A stretch of 64,000 nucleotides of DNA from PLOWO2-12-38-17 sp963709355 (lineage in GTDB: Bacteria > Planctomycetota > Brocadiia > Brocadiales > Brocadiaceae). A model generated the notes under the pieces. It was given only the letters and a program-made list of their open reading frames with translations, had not been told where the DNA came from and made no database searches. A program made the position numbers and the translations under genes. The DNA lies in assembly GCA_963709355.1 (NCBI GenBank), contig CAVPVY010000005.1, positions 1,178,001 through 1,242,000 of the forward strand, in the 5' to 3' direction. How positions within the stretch are numbered: the first letter of the stretch is position 1; every line of letters starts with the position of its first letter. Below are positions 53,548 through 63,671 of this stretch, one piece after another.

Positions 53548-53595
53548 TAAAAAAGCAGTAAGAAAAATGATTTTGACATTAGTCATTACTGCTTT
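53548..53595 (-). terminator. Terminator of the leftward exported-protein gene
   Basis: On the minus strand AAAGCAGTAA pairs with TTACTGCTTT (10 bp), followed by a T-run (53554-53548). It sits just before ugd starts, separating the two genes. Confidence 0.7.
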
Positions 53596-53622
53596 AAGAA
53601 AAGCCAGTAAATGAGGTAAATT

Positions 53623-54345
53623 TTATTGCAAAGGGTTCTTAATTAATTTTGAACCAAATATTTTCGAGGTTTTTCCGATGCGATACTCACCGTCTATTAA
53701 TACAATAACTTCCTTTACCATGCTGTTTTCAGCCACATTTTCTGGTTCGCCGTTGCAAAGAATAACCTTATAAGATAGAGACCAGTCTTTAATATCCTTA
53801 TCATGGTCTGTATACAAATAACCTATGTGGTTTGATAAGTCGTTAACTCTTTCAGTCACAAATATCAGCCTGATATTATTATAATTTACCAGACGTTCCT
53901 GGAAAACTTTTTTACACTCGTAAGCAGGTTTAAATTCAGGAACAAGATTAGCAACTTTACCCAGTGCAACAGGATTATCCTTAAACTTAACAGAATATTC
54001 TTTCACACGGTATGTTTTTTTATTTTCTGAAAGATCTTCGCCATAATAAAATCTGTATTCTAAATCATGTTTTTCTCTTGTAATATTATAATAATCATGA
54101 ATTACAACATCATATAAAAAAGTTGCTCGGAGTGCATTTTCGTTTTCTGGTAACGTAAATACATATCTTCTATATGGTTCTTCCTCTGAATATAAATAGG
54201 TGGGCTTACCAAATTTTTCGTTAATTTCAGCCTTTGTTAACCAAATTAAACCATCCTCCAGAATTTCACCGGCATATGAATTACTAACTTGATAGAAACA
54301 GGTAAAGAGTAAACTTAAAAAACAAAATGCTAACTTAAAACGCAT
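53623..54345 (-). CDS. Exported protein of unknown function
   Basis: A 240-residue protein with a clear signal peptide (FKLAFCFLSLLFTCF, cleavage near SYAGE). The mature part is polar and rich in Tyr, Lys and Glu, with beta-rich stretches such as RRYVFTLPENENALRATFLYDVVIHDYY; two Cys (YECKK and ILCNG) could pair. No domain is recognised. A 12-nt purine-rich site lies before the start. The gap upstream to 54476 holds no other feature. Confidence 0.6.
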   Translation of the reverse strand: MRFKLAFCFLSLLFTCFYQVSNSYAGEILEDGLIWLTKAEINEKFGKPTYLYSEEEPYRRYVFTLPENENALRATFLYDVVIHDYYNITREKHDLEYRFYYGEDLSENKKTYRVKEYSVKFKDNPVALGKVANLVPEFKPAYECKKVFQERLVNYNNIRLIFVTERVNDLSNHIGYLYTDHDKDIKDWSLSYKVILCNGEPENVAENSMVKEVIVLIDGEYRIGKTSKIFGSKLIKNPLQ

Positions 54346-54451
54346 AAAATCTCCATCCCTTCTTATACAAAATCCTTGCTAATATGACGTATAATAATAT
54401 TTAATAAATTAAGCAAATAGTATATAGAATAAATGCAATATTTGTCAATTG

Positions 54452-54468
54452 AATAAACTAAATTCTTT
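54452..54468 (+). repeat. Left copy of a 17-bp direct repeat flanking the IS
   Basis: AATAAACTAAATTCTTT, identical at 55532-55548. Each copy is 8 bp outside its nearest IS inverted repeat. Confidence 0.55.
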
Positions 54469-54476
54469 GTAAAGTA

Positions 54477-55523
54477 TATAGACATGGGTAACAGTTTATG
54501 TAATATGATATGCCTATCCCTATGGGATAGGCGACTTACTAAATTTTTTTATGGAGATGTTACCCATGCCCAAGTATTATTACGATCAACTTAGTCGAAA
54601 AAGGTTAGCCTGGATGCTCATGTATAAAAAGATTAATAACGTCTCAAAGGTATGCCTGTATTTTGGCATATCTCGTAAATGTTTCTATAAATGGCTTAAA
54701 CGTTACGAAGACTCAGGAGGTGACCCTGCAAGCCTCATTGATCGCTCAAAACGTCCAGACGCTCCCCTATGCTTACCCATAAATATATTCAGTCTATCAT
54801 CATAAGACTTCGTAAAACCACTTCCTTCGGCCCCGACCGTATACGGCTGTTCTTATTGAAGGACTATAATATCTCGCTTCCAAGGTCCACCATATACGCC
54901 ACTTTAAAACGCAACGGACTCATTGAGAAACCCAAGAAGATGCACAGAAAACCTAAGTGTTATCAGATGCCCTCTCCAGGATACCTACAGGTAGATATAA
55001 AGCTGCTGGGCGGCTACAGACCCGGGAGCTTTGTTCAGTCCTCCGCTCAGGACGACTCTACCAGGATCAAATTCACCAAACTTTACCAGGAACGCTCTAC
55101 ATCTAACTCCCTGGACTTCTTGCAATATATATTCAGACGCTTTCCTTTCAAGATCAGGCACATCAGGACCGACAACGACGCCGTCTTTACCAATGCTTAC
55201 ACCGGCGAACCCAAAACCCATCCCTTACGGCAGCCCAAGACACATCCTTTTACCCTGTCGTGCATGGGGTTGGGTATAAAACACAAGCTCAATAGGCCTT
55301 CTTGTCCAGAGCAAAACGGCAAGGTAGAAAGGTCTCATAGAAACCGATGGAGAAGAGTTTTTCCGTTTACAAAAAACTCGGAATCTTGACCTCCTTGTAA
55401 AAGAACGTAAAAAATACGATGAATTCTTTAACAACAAAAGACCACACATGGGGCTTCAGGGGTGGACTCCACTGCAAAAATTACAAACTTTTCCTAATTA
55501 CAAAAGTGTTACCTATGTCTATA
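54477..55523 (+). mobile_element. Decayed IS481-type insertion sequence
   Basis: A 1,047-bp unit bounded by 17-bp inverted repeats: TATAGACATGGGTAACA at 54477-54493 and its complement at 55507-55523, one mismatch. It encloses a broken transposase whose stop lies just past the right repeat. A GC-rich interior stands out from AT-rich flanks. Confidence 0.8.
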
Positions 55524-55528
55524 GCTAA
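54551..55528 (+). pseudogene. IS481-type transposase with two frameshifts
   Basis: Part 1 (from ATG 54551 or 54566) has the helix-turn-helix NNVSKVCLYFGISRKCFYKWLKRY and LIDRSKRP. Part 2, after a shift near 54765-54780, carries the DDE integrase core: GYLQVDIKLL (Asp), RTDNDAVFTN (Asp) and NGKVERSHR (Glu). Part 3, after a shift near 55340, ends DGEEFFRLQKTRNLDLLVKE, NNKRPHMGLQGWTPLQKL. All three catalytic residues are present, so the shifts are the only evident defects. Confidence 0.8.
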
Positions 55529-55531
55529 TAC

Positions 55532-55548
55532 AATAAACTAAATTCTTT
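55532..55548 (+). repeat. Right copy of the 17-bp direct repeat flanking the IS
   Basis: Identical to 54452-54468. IS481-type target duplications are usually shorter, so this may be an old duplication or a pre-existing repeat. Confidence 0.55.
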
Positions 55549-55738
55549 TATAAAATATGGTACTTTTGATAAATATTAAACAATTTATTTTTAAGAAAAG
55601 CTTTTAAACATTGGCAATGTAAAAATTATATCACAGCATATTAAAATATTTGACATTTATACCAACTATCTGTTAGAAATAATAAACTTAATTAGGATTT
55701 AAAACAGAATTTATAATATAAACAAAGGAAAACCATAA

Positions 55739-56464
55739 ATGTTGAAAATATTTTATATTCCATTAATTATTGCTTTATTTGTGTTGAAAAGTCTTTATGC
55801 ATTTGAAACAGGAAATATACATGGAAGAATTATAGATGGTTTCGAAAAACCAATTTCATTTGCAAATATTTTAGTGGTATGTAACGGAGTAAAATCAACG
55901 TCAACCTCTGACTCATCAGGTAACTTTTCTGTAGGTTATAGTCCTGGCAATATAAAAATTACCTTTAACAAGGAAGGATATGTTCCTGTTTATATACCAT
56001 TATCCCTTGACGAGAAAAATGATTTATCAGTCGGAGAAATTATATTATGGAAGATACCACCCAAGGGTGGGCTCTTTGTAGTTGGTAGTGATAGTTACAC
56101 AGAAATTAACACAGCCGAATATTATTCTGAAGCCAATAGTAAAGAAAGGCGCTTCTTTGTTAAAGGTTCTCCTACTGTAGTAAAATCAAATGATTTGAAA
56201 ATTATTGACTTTCAAACAGATAATCCACTGGTAGTAGGTAAGACACTTTACAGAGTGGACGAGAAAGGTTCTATGGGAAGTATCCTGTTTTACCCATCTC
56301 AAAAATATATTTTAAACAAAGAAGAAGATAAATATATGAAAGTTGTAGATAACGTTGGTATGAGAAAATTAAATTTACCTTCGGGAAGATACTTTTATTG
56401 TACAGGCGAGATTACTATCAGGTCAAAGATTGGATTCGGATTCTTTTTTGAGATAACATCCTAA
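55739..56464 (+). CDS. Exported protein with a carboxypeptidase-regulatory-like domain
   Basis: A 241-residue protein with a signal peptide (IFYIPLIIALFVLKSLYA), then a beta-sandwich of the carboxypeptidase-regulatory type (GNIHGRIIDGFEKPISFANILVV...TSDSSGNFSVGYSPGNIKITFNKEGYVP). The second half has no known domain. Such domains are common in outer-surface or periplasmic proteins. It converges on ftsH with a 4-bp overlap of the two stop regions. Confidence 0.65.
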   Translation: MLKIFYIPLIIALFVLKSLYAFETGNIHGRIIDGFEKPISFANILVVCNGVKSTSTSDSSGNFSVGYSPGNIKITFNKEGYVPVYIPLSLDEKNDLSVGEIILWKIPPKGGLFVVGSDSYTEINTAEYYSEANSKERRFFVKGSPTVVKSNDLKIIDFQTDNPLVVGKTLYRVDEKGSMGSILFYPSQKYILNKEEDKYMKVVDNVGMRKLNLPSGRYFYCTGEITIRSKIGFGFFFEITS

Positions 56465-58296
56465 TTTGCAGCTTCCTTTTTTTGACCAGGGGTAGTTTCT
56501 GACATAATTTTTCTTAACTCTTCACCCTCAATAACTTCTTTTTCTAACAGAAGGGATGCAATCTTATGCAGGCGATCTTTATTCTCCAAGATTATTTTTT
56601 TGACCCTTTCGTATGTATCGAATATAATTTTTTTAACCTCGCTATCAATCTCCCTTGAAACCTCTTCGCTTAATTCCCTACCTGTACGATAACCTAAGTC
56701 AATAAATAAAGGTTTCCGCCCATTTCGAAACGTCATTGGCCCTATCTTTTCACTCATACCGTATTCTCTTACCATGCTCAAGGCAATATCTGTAGCACGC
56801 TCAAGATCATTCTGAGCTCCTGTTGAAATCTCATTAAATTTAACTTCTTCGGCGACCCTTCCACCAAGAAGCACGGCAAGTCTATCAAGCAATTCTGACC
56901 GTGTTAACAAGTAACGGTCTTCTGTTGGTAACTGCAATGTATAACCTAAAGCAGAAATCCCGCGCGGTATAATTGAAATTCTGTGAACTTTATCAGCGCC
57001 TGGGACTATTTCAGCAACAATGGCATGCCCTGATTCGTGATATGCAATAATTTCCTGCTCTTTTATGCTCATAACCTTCTTCTTCTTTTCTAAACCAGCA
57101 ATTACCCTATTTATAGCTTCTTCAAAACTGTCCATACCAACGGCATCTTTCCCAATTCTGGCGGCAAGAAGAGCTGCTTCATTAACCACATTGGCTATGT
57201 CTGCGCCTACAAAACCAGGAGTCCTGGCGGCAATGATTTTTATATTTACATCTTTCCCAAGCTTAACATTCTTGCAATGCACCTTTAAAATCTCTTCTCG
57301 GCCTTTAATGTCTGGTCTATCCACTAGTATATGCCTATCAAACCTGCCTGGGCGTAACAGGGCGGTGTCTAATGTCTCAGGTCTATTGGTTGCCGCCATG
57401 AGGATTACCCCTTTCTTTGTATCGAATCCATCCATTTCAACAAGTAGTTGATTTAAGGTACTTTCGCGTTCTTCATGACCGCCGGAAATAGGCGCAGCTG
57501 CCCTTACTTTCCCAAGTGCATCAATCTCATCAATAAATATAATACATGGTGCCTTTTCCTGTGCCTGTGCAAATAAATCGCGTACACGCGCTGCCCCTAC
57601 CCCTACAAACATTTCAACAAATCCCGAACCACTTATTGAGAAGAATGGAACCCTCGCTTCTCCTGCAACTGCCTTTGCCAGCAAAGTCTTTCCAGTACCT
57701 GTAGGTCCAACGAGCAAAACTCCTTTTGGGATTTTACCTCCTAATCTCTGATATTTTTGTGGATTCTGTAAATAGTCTATAATCTCCTTTAACTCTTCTT
57801 TTGCTTCATCAACTCCTGCAACATCATCAAATGTAACATCAGTGTCTTTATCTATATAAAGTTTAGCTCTGCTTTTGCCAATTGACATTAGGCCTGTTCC
57901 TGTTGTACCACGTCTCGCACGTGTCATCATTATCAAAAAGAATATCATTGGAATAAACCATATCAAATATAAATATTGGCTTACACCATTCTGCGTTCTA
58001 GCAGAAAATTTTACATTGTGTTCTATAAGTTCCTTGATAAGATCCGGATCTTCAATCTTTGTGGTCGTTACACTCCTTCTAAACCTCTGACCTCCTTCAT
58101 TTATTAAAACAGCCCTGATTGATGTGGGACCCAGGATCACTTCTTCAATCTTATTCTTCTGAATTAACTTTCTAAACTCACTATAAGAAATTTCTTCAGT
58201 CGTCTGGAAAGCAGCAATTACAAAACCCTGCTCTATGAAAACAAGTAATAATGAGAATATTAATACTAGTAAATTACGAACGTGCTTTCGGGCCAT
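56461..58296 (-). CDS. ftsH: ATP-dependent zinc metalloprotease FtsH
   Basis: A 611-residue membrane protease. Two N-terminal membrane segments (residues 8-28 and about 105-125) flank a periplasmic part. The AAA domain has Walker A GPTGTGKT, Walker B CIIFIDEIDA and arginine-finger LRPGRFDRH; the protease has zinc motif HESGH. It degrades misfolded membrane proteins and some regulators. It is transcribed alone. Confidence 0.97.
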   Translation of the reverse strand: MARKHVRNLLVLIFSLLLVFIEQGFVIAAFQTTEEISYSEFRKLIQKNKIEEVILGPTSIRAVLINEGGQRFRRSVTTTKIEDPDLIKELIEHNVKFSARTQNGVSQYLYLIWFIPMIFFLIMMTRARRGTTGTGLMSIGKSRAKLYIDKDTDVTFDDVAGVDEAKEELKEIIDYLQNPQKYQRLGGKIPKGVLLVGPTGTGKTLLAKAVAGEARVPFFSISGSGFVEMFVGVGAARVRDLFAQAQEKAPCIIFIDEIDALGKVRAAAPISGGHEERESTLNQLLVEMDGFDTKKGVILMAATNRPETLDTALLRPGRFDRHILVDRPDIKGREEILKVHCKNVKLGKDVNIKIIAARTPGFVGADIANVVNEAALLAARIGKDAVGMDSFEEAINRVIAGLEKKKKVMSIKEQEIIAYHESGHAIVAEIVPGADKVHRISIIPRGISALGYTLQLPTEDRYLLTRSELLDRLAVLLGGRVAEEVKFNEISTGAQNDLERATDIALSMVREYGMSEKIGPMTFRNGRKPLFIDLGYRTGRELSEEVSREIDSEVKKIIFDTYERVKKIILENKDRLHKIASLLLEKEVIEGEELRKIMSETTPGQKKEAAN

Positions 58297-58666
58297 ATTG
58301 ATACCCCAACTATTATTTTAAAGTCATAATTTGAACAAAACTTGCATTCTAATACCAAAAGCATAGTATAAAATTACTGGGACGTGTATTTTAATAAATA
58401 TATCAAAATACACGCAGTTTTGGCAACTTATAATTTAATATATATTCAATAAATGTATATTATATATTATATTTTCGACGATATTTACCATTGACTTATA
58501 TAACACTAATCTTTTCTTGCTTACATTTGCGCAATTAAAATTTCCTCTTATTATAGAAAAATATTTATTATAATTGAAAATTAAACATCTAATGTTTCCA
58601 TGCAACCTTTTACACTATTGACGGATGGAATAATACTATACCCTTTGAAATTATTAGAATAAATTT
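58297..58666. other. Divergent intergenic region, nothing clear
   Basis: 370 AT-rich bases between the divergent ftsH and PflX-like genes. Both promoters must lie here, but no pair of -35/-10 boxes is convincing, and no ORF is supported. Confidence 0.5.
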
Positions 58667-59578
58667 ATGTTTCAACCCGGTTATATAAAATTGTATAAAT
58701 CAGGTGAACTCCAAAAAAGGGTTGAGAAAACAGTTAATTTACTGAAACAATGTCAGATTTGTCCAAGGCGTTGTAAAGTAAACAGGTTCGAAAACGAAAA
58801 GGGAATATGTAAAGTAGGCAGATTACCGATGGTCTCAAGTTATAACCCACACTTCGGTGAAGAATCCCCTCTTGTTGGCGCTCATGGTTCCGGAACTATA
58901 TTTTTTACTTCGTGTAATCTGGGATGTATATTCTGTCAAAACTATGATATCAGTCACCTTGGAGAGGGTTATGAGATTTCCATTGAACGTTTAGCAGAAA
59001 TGATGATTGAGTTACAAAATATTGGATGTCACAATATTAACTTCGTAACGCCAACACATGTTGTACCTCAAATACTAGAAGCGCTTCCAATTGCCGTTGA
59101 AATGGGTCTCAAAATACCTTTGGTTTATAATACAGGCGGCTATGACATTATAGAAACTTTAATGATAATTGAAGGTATATTTGATATTTATATGCCAGAC
59201 TTCAAATTTACAGATAGTGACATTGCAAACAGATTATGCAAAGCAAGAGATTATCCAGAAATTGCCATGAAGGCTACAAAAGAAATGCACAGACAGGTTG
59301 GGGACCTTGTTATAAATAATCATGGCATTGCCGAAAGGGGTTTAATTGTTAGACATCTTATTATGCCTAATGAACTGGGTGGAACGCGAAAGGTTATGCA
59401 TTTTCTTGCTAACGAAATATCAAAAAATACTTATGTAAACATAATGGACCAATATCACCCATGTGGGCTTGCACACAAATATCCCGAAATAAACAGGCGT
59501 ATAACTAAAGAAGAATTTACAAACGCAATTAATATTGCAAGAGAGGAGTGCTTAACCAGATTGGATTCAATATTTTAA
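58667..59578 (+). CDS. PflX-like radical SAM protein
   Basis: A 303-residue protein of the COG1313 type. An N-terminal Cys pair block (LLKQCQICPRRCKVNR and KGICKVG) is followed by radical motif C-x3-C-x2-C in TSCNLGCIFCQNYDIS, and NFVTPTHVVPQIL, MPDFKFTD and RHLIMPNELGGTRKVM. It resembles pyruvate-formate-lyase activases, but its substrate is not established. Confidence 0.85.
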   Translation: MFQPGYIKLYKSGELQKRVEKTVNLLKQCQICPRRCKVNRFENEKGICKVGRLPMVSSYNPHFGEESPLVGAHGSGTIFFTSCNLGCIFCQNYDISHLGEGYEISIERLAEMMIELQNIGCHNINFVTPTHVVPQILEALPIAVEMGLKIPLVYNTGGYDIIETLMIIEGIFDIYMPDFKFTDSDIANRLCKARDYPEIAMKATKEMHRQVGDLVINNHGIAERGLIVRHLIMPNELGGTRKVMHFLANEISKNTYVNIMDQYHPCGLAHKYPEINRRITKEEFTNAINIAREECLTRLDSIF

Positions 59579-59732
59579 ATATCCTTGTGCAAGTAAAATT
59601 AACTCCCAAACTATTAAACATTATTAACATTCTGTACCATTTCTCAGCAAAAATTAGTGTACAACATCGCTGTTTCAGGAAAATAATTATTTAGAATATT
59701 TTACGTAGCGAATCTCTAAAATTAATATATTT

Positions 59733-60980
59733 ATGAATTTTATTACGGATAACAATTATGACCTTATAGTAGTCGGCGGTGGGCCTGCTGGAATGATGGC
59801 GGCTGGGCGTGCCGGAGAGCGTGAGAAAAATGTTATACTCCTTGAAAAGACAGATAGTATTGGCAAGAAACTACTTCTTTGTGCCAGTGGGAGGTGTAAT
59901 GTAACAAATACAGCTCCACTACATGCATTCATAGAAGCATATGGAAAAGGAGGTGATTTCCTTCGTACTGCAATGCAAGTGTTCGATAATGAAAGATTAC
60001 GCACTTTTCTTTTAACTTATGGTGTCGAAACTATTGTTGAAAATAAAGGGCGCGTTTTTCCGAAAGACCAGAACGCTAACTCAATTCTAAAGGCAATCAA
60101 AGATTATATGTATGATAATCGTGTAAGAATATTGACAAATACAAATGTTTTGAAGCTAATAACAAAAAATAATACTGTTGCAGGAGTTGAAACAAATCAA
60201 GGTACTTTTTCTGGACGAAACGTTTTGATTGCAACAGGAGGCATTAGCTACCCCGGTACAGGAAGCACTGGAGATGGATATAAACTTGCCTCTTTTGCAA
60301 GCCATACGATAACGCCAACATACCCAGCCATTATTGCATTCGAAACATTAGAAACATGGGTAAAATCAGTACAGGGAACCCCTATTAAAAATGCAAGAAT
60401 TACAGCCTTTCAGTCTAATAAAATAATTTCAGAACATTATGGAGAGGCGCTTTTCACTCATTACGGCATATCAGGACCGGCAATCTTAGATATGAGTAAA
60501 CTTCTTGTTGAACATATAAAAGATGGACAAATAAAAATAAATATAGATTTTAAACCTTCTCATACCGTTGAAAAACTTGACAAATTATTTGTAAATCAGC
60601 TGAAAAGACACGGTGGTAAGTCTATAAAATCTAGTTTGACTTTCTTCATCCCTGAAAAAACATGCTATGTCCTTTTGAATATTTGCAAAATTGATTCTTC
60701 AAAGAAGTCTTCTCAAATAACAATAAAGGAGAGACGTAAGTTAGTAAGACAACTCAAAGGATTGCAACTTACACTAGTTCGTCACCGTCCTATTGAGGAA
60801 GCTATTGTTACGGCGGGTGGTGTAAATTTGAATGAAATTGATGCAAAAACAATGGAATCTAAATTATTGAAAGGATTATATTTTGCCGGCGAGGTGCTTG
60901 ATGTAGATGCTCCAACAGGAGGATTCAACCTGCAAGCCGCATTTTCTACAGGATATTTAGCGGGTAATTCTATTAGTTAA
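59733..60980 (+). CDS. BaiN/HI0933-family FAD oxidoreductase
   Basis: A 415-residue flavoprotein: LIVVGGGPAGMMAAGRAGE, LLCASGRCNVTN, KGRVFPKDQNA, LIATGGISYPGTGSTGDGY, VTAGGVNLNEID and the end block GLYFAGEVLDVDAPTGGFNLQAAFSTG, all family signatures. Members reduce unsaturated small molecules in a few studied cases; the substrate here is unknown. Confidence 0.88.
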   Translation: MNFITDNNYDLIVVGGGPAGMMAAGRAGEREKNVILLEKTDSIGKKLLLCASGRCNVTNTAPLHAFIEAYGKGGDFLRTAMQVFDNERLRTFLLTYGVETIVENKGRVFPKDQNANSILKAIKDYMYDNRVRILTNTNVLKLITKNNTVAGVETNQGTFSGRNVLIATGGISYPGTGSTGDGYKLASFASHTITPTYPAIIAFETLETWVKSVQGTPIKNARITAFQSNKIISEHYGEALFTHYGISGPAILDMSKLLVEHIKDGQIKINIDFKPSHTVEKLDKLFVNQLKRHGGKSIKSSLTFFIPEKTCYVLLNICKIDSSKKSSQITIKERRKLVRQLKGLQLTLVRHRPIEEAIVTAGGVNLNEIDAKTMESKLLKGLYFAGEVLDVDAPTGGFNLQAAFSTGYLAGNSIS

Positions 60981-60992
60981 ACAGTAAATTTA

Positions 60993-61961
60993 TTATGCCG
61001 CCTCTTGTTTATGAATTCGTTCGATATGTGAAGAAATAAGATTAAATATCCCATCGGCGTTACAGCATTTTAAAATATGTTGTCGCAGTTCCGTGGCGTT
61101 GTGCATACCTATAATATATTTTATTACATGCTTACGAAAAAGGATTACGCCAATATCATGACCGTAATACTCAAGCATATGTAATAAATGACGACGGATT
61201 ACTTTTATCTTTTCCTCATTTGAAACTTGCACTCTGTCTTTGTGTTGGAAAATCCATGGATTACCAATTGCAGCCCTACCTACCATTACGCCATCACACC
61301 CTGTGTGCTTTTTAATCCGCTCAATATCTGCAACGCACTTTACATCGCCATTACCAATAACGGGTATTTTTACTTTTTGCTTTATCTCTGCAATTGCATC
61401 CCAGTCCGCCTTACCAAAAAAGAACTGTGACCTTGTTCTACCATGAACTGCAATGAGTGACGCTCCATTATCTTCCAGTATTTTAGCTATCTCATAGTAA
61501 TTTCGTGACTTGTTGTCCCACCCCAACCTAATCTTTCCAGTTACAGGAACACTGAGCGCACGTGTAAGTTTATAAAATATTCTGCCAACCTTAGAAGGAT
61601 TTTTTAACAGACCCGCCCCAGCGCCTTTACCAGCAATGTCAGAAACAGAACAACCCATGTTAATATCAATTATGTCCGGTCCAAGCGGTTCGATCAGACG
61701 GCACGCCGCTACAAGTTTATCCTCGTCATTACCAAGTATTTGAAACGTAACTGGTCTTTCGGAGGCTAAAAAATCAAGTAGTTTGAATGTTTTCTTGTTG
61801 TTCCATAGTATGCCATCCATTGAAATGACCTCTGTATAGCTCATGGACATACCGAATTCTCTGCAAATCAGTCGGAAAGGAACATCAGAAAACCCTGCCA
61901 TTGGAGAAAGTATCAAATCTCCGTATACTGGTATATCTTTTATAAAAAAACTGGGTTTCAT
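60993..61961 (-). CDS. dusB: tRNA-dihydrouridine synthase (DusB-like)
   Basis: A 322-residue TIM-barrel flavoenzyme: LSPMAGFSDVPFRLICREFG, INMGCSVSDIAGKGAGAGLLKNP with the catalytic Cys in NMGC, RLGWD, VHGRTRSQFFFG, IGNGDVKC and DGVMVGRAAIGNPWIF. It reduces specific uridines in tRNA with NADPH. It converges on the BaiN-like gene. Confidence 0.92.
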   Translation of the reverse strand: MKPSFFIKDIPVYGDLILSPMAGFSDVPFRLICREFGMSMSYTEVISMDGILWNNKKTFKLLDFLASERPVTFQILGNDEDKLVAACRLIEPLGPDIIDINMGCSVSDIAGKGAGAGLLKNPSKVGRIFYKLTRALSVPVTGKIRLGWDNKSRNYYEIAKILEDNGASLIAVHGRTRSQFFFGKADWDAIAEIKQKVKIPVIGNGDVKCVADIERIKKHTGCDGVMVGRAAIGNPWIFQHKDRVQVSNEEKIKVIRRHLLHMLEYYGHDIGVILFRKHVIKYIIGMHNATELRQHILKCCNADGIFNLISSHIERIHKQEAA

Positions 61962-62122
61962 TTTTAATCAACTACCTTTAAAATCAAGGTGTTATGTACT
62001 ATATAATCAATTTTTAAAATTATACCATCTTAAAAATTAAATATCATTTGTTTTTTCCTTTATAATGTTGTATTTTAACAAAATTGAAATATATTTCGTT
62101 TTAAATTTTTAGAGTAACCGTC

Positions 62123-63568
62123 ATGGCATATCAAGACCTTTCAGAATTCATTAAGAAATTAGAAGAATCAGGTCATTTAAAACGTATCAAAACAGAGGTT
62201 TCCGCTGACCTGGAGATTACAGAAATTACCGACCGTGTTTCTAAGTCATATGGACCAGCACTGCTTTTTGAGAATGTAAAAGGTTATTCAATACCGGTAC
62301 TTATTAATGCCTTTGGTTCATACGAACGCATGGCAATGGCTCTGGGAGTAAAAAATGTTGACGAGATTGCTAAAGAGATAGAAAGTCTTGTGAAGCCTGA
62401 AATACCATCTACTTTCATAGATAAAGTCAAGCTTATCCCGCATCTTTTATTAACATTCTCCAAATTCCCGCCAAAAACTGTCAGACATGCACCTTGTCAG
62501 GAAATCGTGTTTGAAACGGAACCGTCACTTTCGAAGATACCTGTTATAAAATGCTGGCCTAGTGACGGCGGTAAGTTTATAACCTTACCCCTCGTGTTTA
62601 CAAAAAATCTAAAGACAGGAAATAGAAACACCGGTATGTACCGCTTGCACGTTTATGATGATAGAACAACAGGAATGCACTGGCACATCCACCATGACGG
62701 TGCCAGGCATTACCGTGATTACCAACGTGAGAATAAAAGAATGCCTTTGGCAGTTGCACTTGGGTGTGACCCTGCAATTACTTATGCGGCAACCGCCCCA
62801 GTCCCACCTGAAGTGGACGAAATGGTTTTTGCGGGTTTCATGAGAAAAAGAAATGTAGAAATGGTTGCTTGCAAGACAATTGACATGGAAGTGCCTGCAG
62901 ATGCCGAAATTGTATTAGAAGGATACGTTGACCCAGAAGAAACACACATTGAAGGTCCATTTGGAGACCATACAGGATACTATTCATTGTCTGACTATTA
63001 TCCAGTCTTTCACATCACATGTATAACTCAACGGAAAGAACCTGTTTATCCGACTACAATTGTCGGCAAACCTCCTATGGAAGACTGTTATATGGGAAAA
63101 GCCACGGAGAGAATCTTTCTGCCGCTATTAAAATTAATGATACCAGAAATCGTTGATATGAACCTGCCTCTTTTCGGAGTCTTTCACAACTTTGCATTCT
63201 TATCAATTGATAAACGCTACCCTCTTCAGGCTAAAAAAGTAATGCATGGAATATGGGGCATGGGACAGATGATGTTTACAAAGATTATTGTGGTTGTAGA
63301 CAAAGACGTCAACGTACAAAAGGTAGATGAGGTAATGTGGCGTGTAGGCAATAATGTTGACCCACGCAGGGATATTACCTTTGTGGATGGCCCGCTTGAT
63401 GCGCTTGAACATGCCTCTGCACTTCCTAAAATAGGCTCAAAGATGGGCATTGACGCAACAAAAAAATGGCCAGAGGAAGGTTTTACGAGAGAATGGCCGG
63501 ACGATATCAGGATGTCTCCTGAAATTATTGACATAGTAAACAAAAAGTGGAACATGTACGGAATTTAG
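62123..63568 (+). CDS. ubiD: UbiD-family decarboxylase
   Basis: A 481-residue prenyl-FMN-dependent decarboxylase. Diagnostic stretches are GTFIDKVK-like substrate region, RLHVYDDRTTGMHWHIHHDGARHY, VALGCDPAITYAATAPVPP, EGPFGDHTGYYSL and VGKPPMEDCYMGKATERI, with acidic and Arg residues of the E-R-E network. With ubiE/menG next to it, a role in menaquinone ring decarboxylation is likely. Confidence 0.9.
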   Translation: MAYQDLSEFIKKLEESGHLKRIKTEVSADLEITEITDRVSKSYGPALLFENVKGYSIPVLINAFGSYERMAMALGVKNVDEIAKEIESLVKPEIPSTFIDKVKLIPHLLLTFSKFPPKTVRHAPCQEIVFETEPSLSKIPVIKCWPSDGGKFITLPLVFTKNLKTGNRNTGMYRLHVYDDRTTGMHWHIHHDGARHYRDYQRENKRMPLAVALGCDPAITYAATAPVPPEVDEMVFAGFMRKRNVEMVACKTIDMEVPADAEIVLEGYVDPEETHIEGPFGDHTGYYSLSDYYPVFHITCITQRKEPVYPTTIVGKPPMEDCYMGKATERIFLPLLKLMIPEIVDMNLPLFGVFHNFAFLSIDKRYPLQAKKVMHGIWGMGQMMFTKIIVVVDKDVNVQKVDEVMWRVGNNVDPRRDITFVDGPLDALEHASALPKIGSKMGIDATKKWPEEGFTREWPDDIRMSPEIIDIVNKKWNMYGI

Positions 63569-63657
63569 CCACGAATTTACTCTAATAAAAAGATTAAGGG
63601 AAAAAGGTGCAATAGTTCTTAGAGAATTTGTGTAGATTCGTGTTCATTCCTGGTTAA
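63565..63657. repeat. Imperfect inverted repeat between ubiD and ubiE
   Basis: TTAGCCACGAAT (63565-63576) and ATTCCTGGTTAA (63646-63657) pair at 10 of 12 positions; inside lies GTAGATTCGTGTTCATTCC. It resembles a dispersed CCACGAAT/ATTCGTGG intergenic repeat that I recall from many environmental bacteria. It includes the ubiD stop codon. Confidence 0.4.
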
Positions 63658-63671
63658 ATAATACTTAATTT

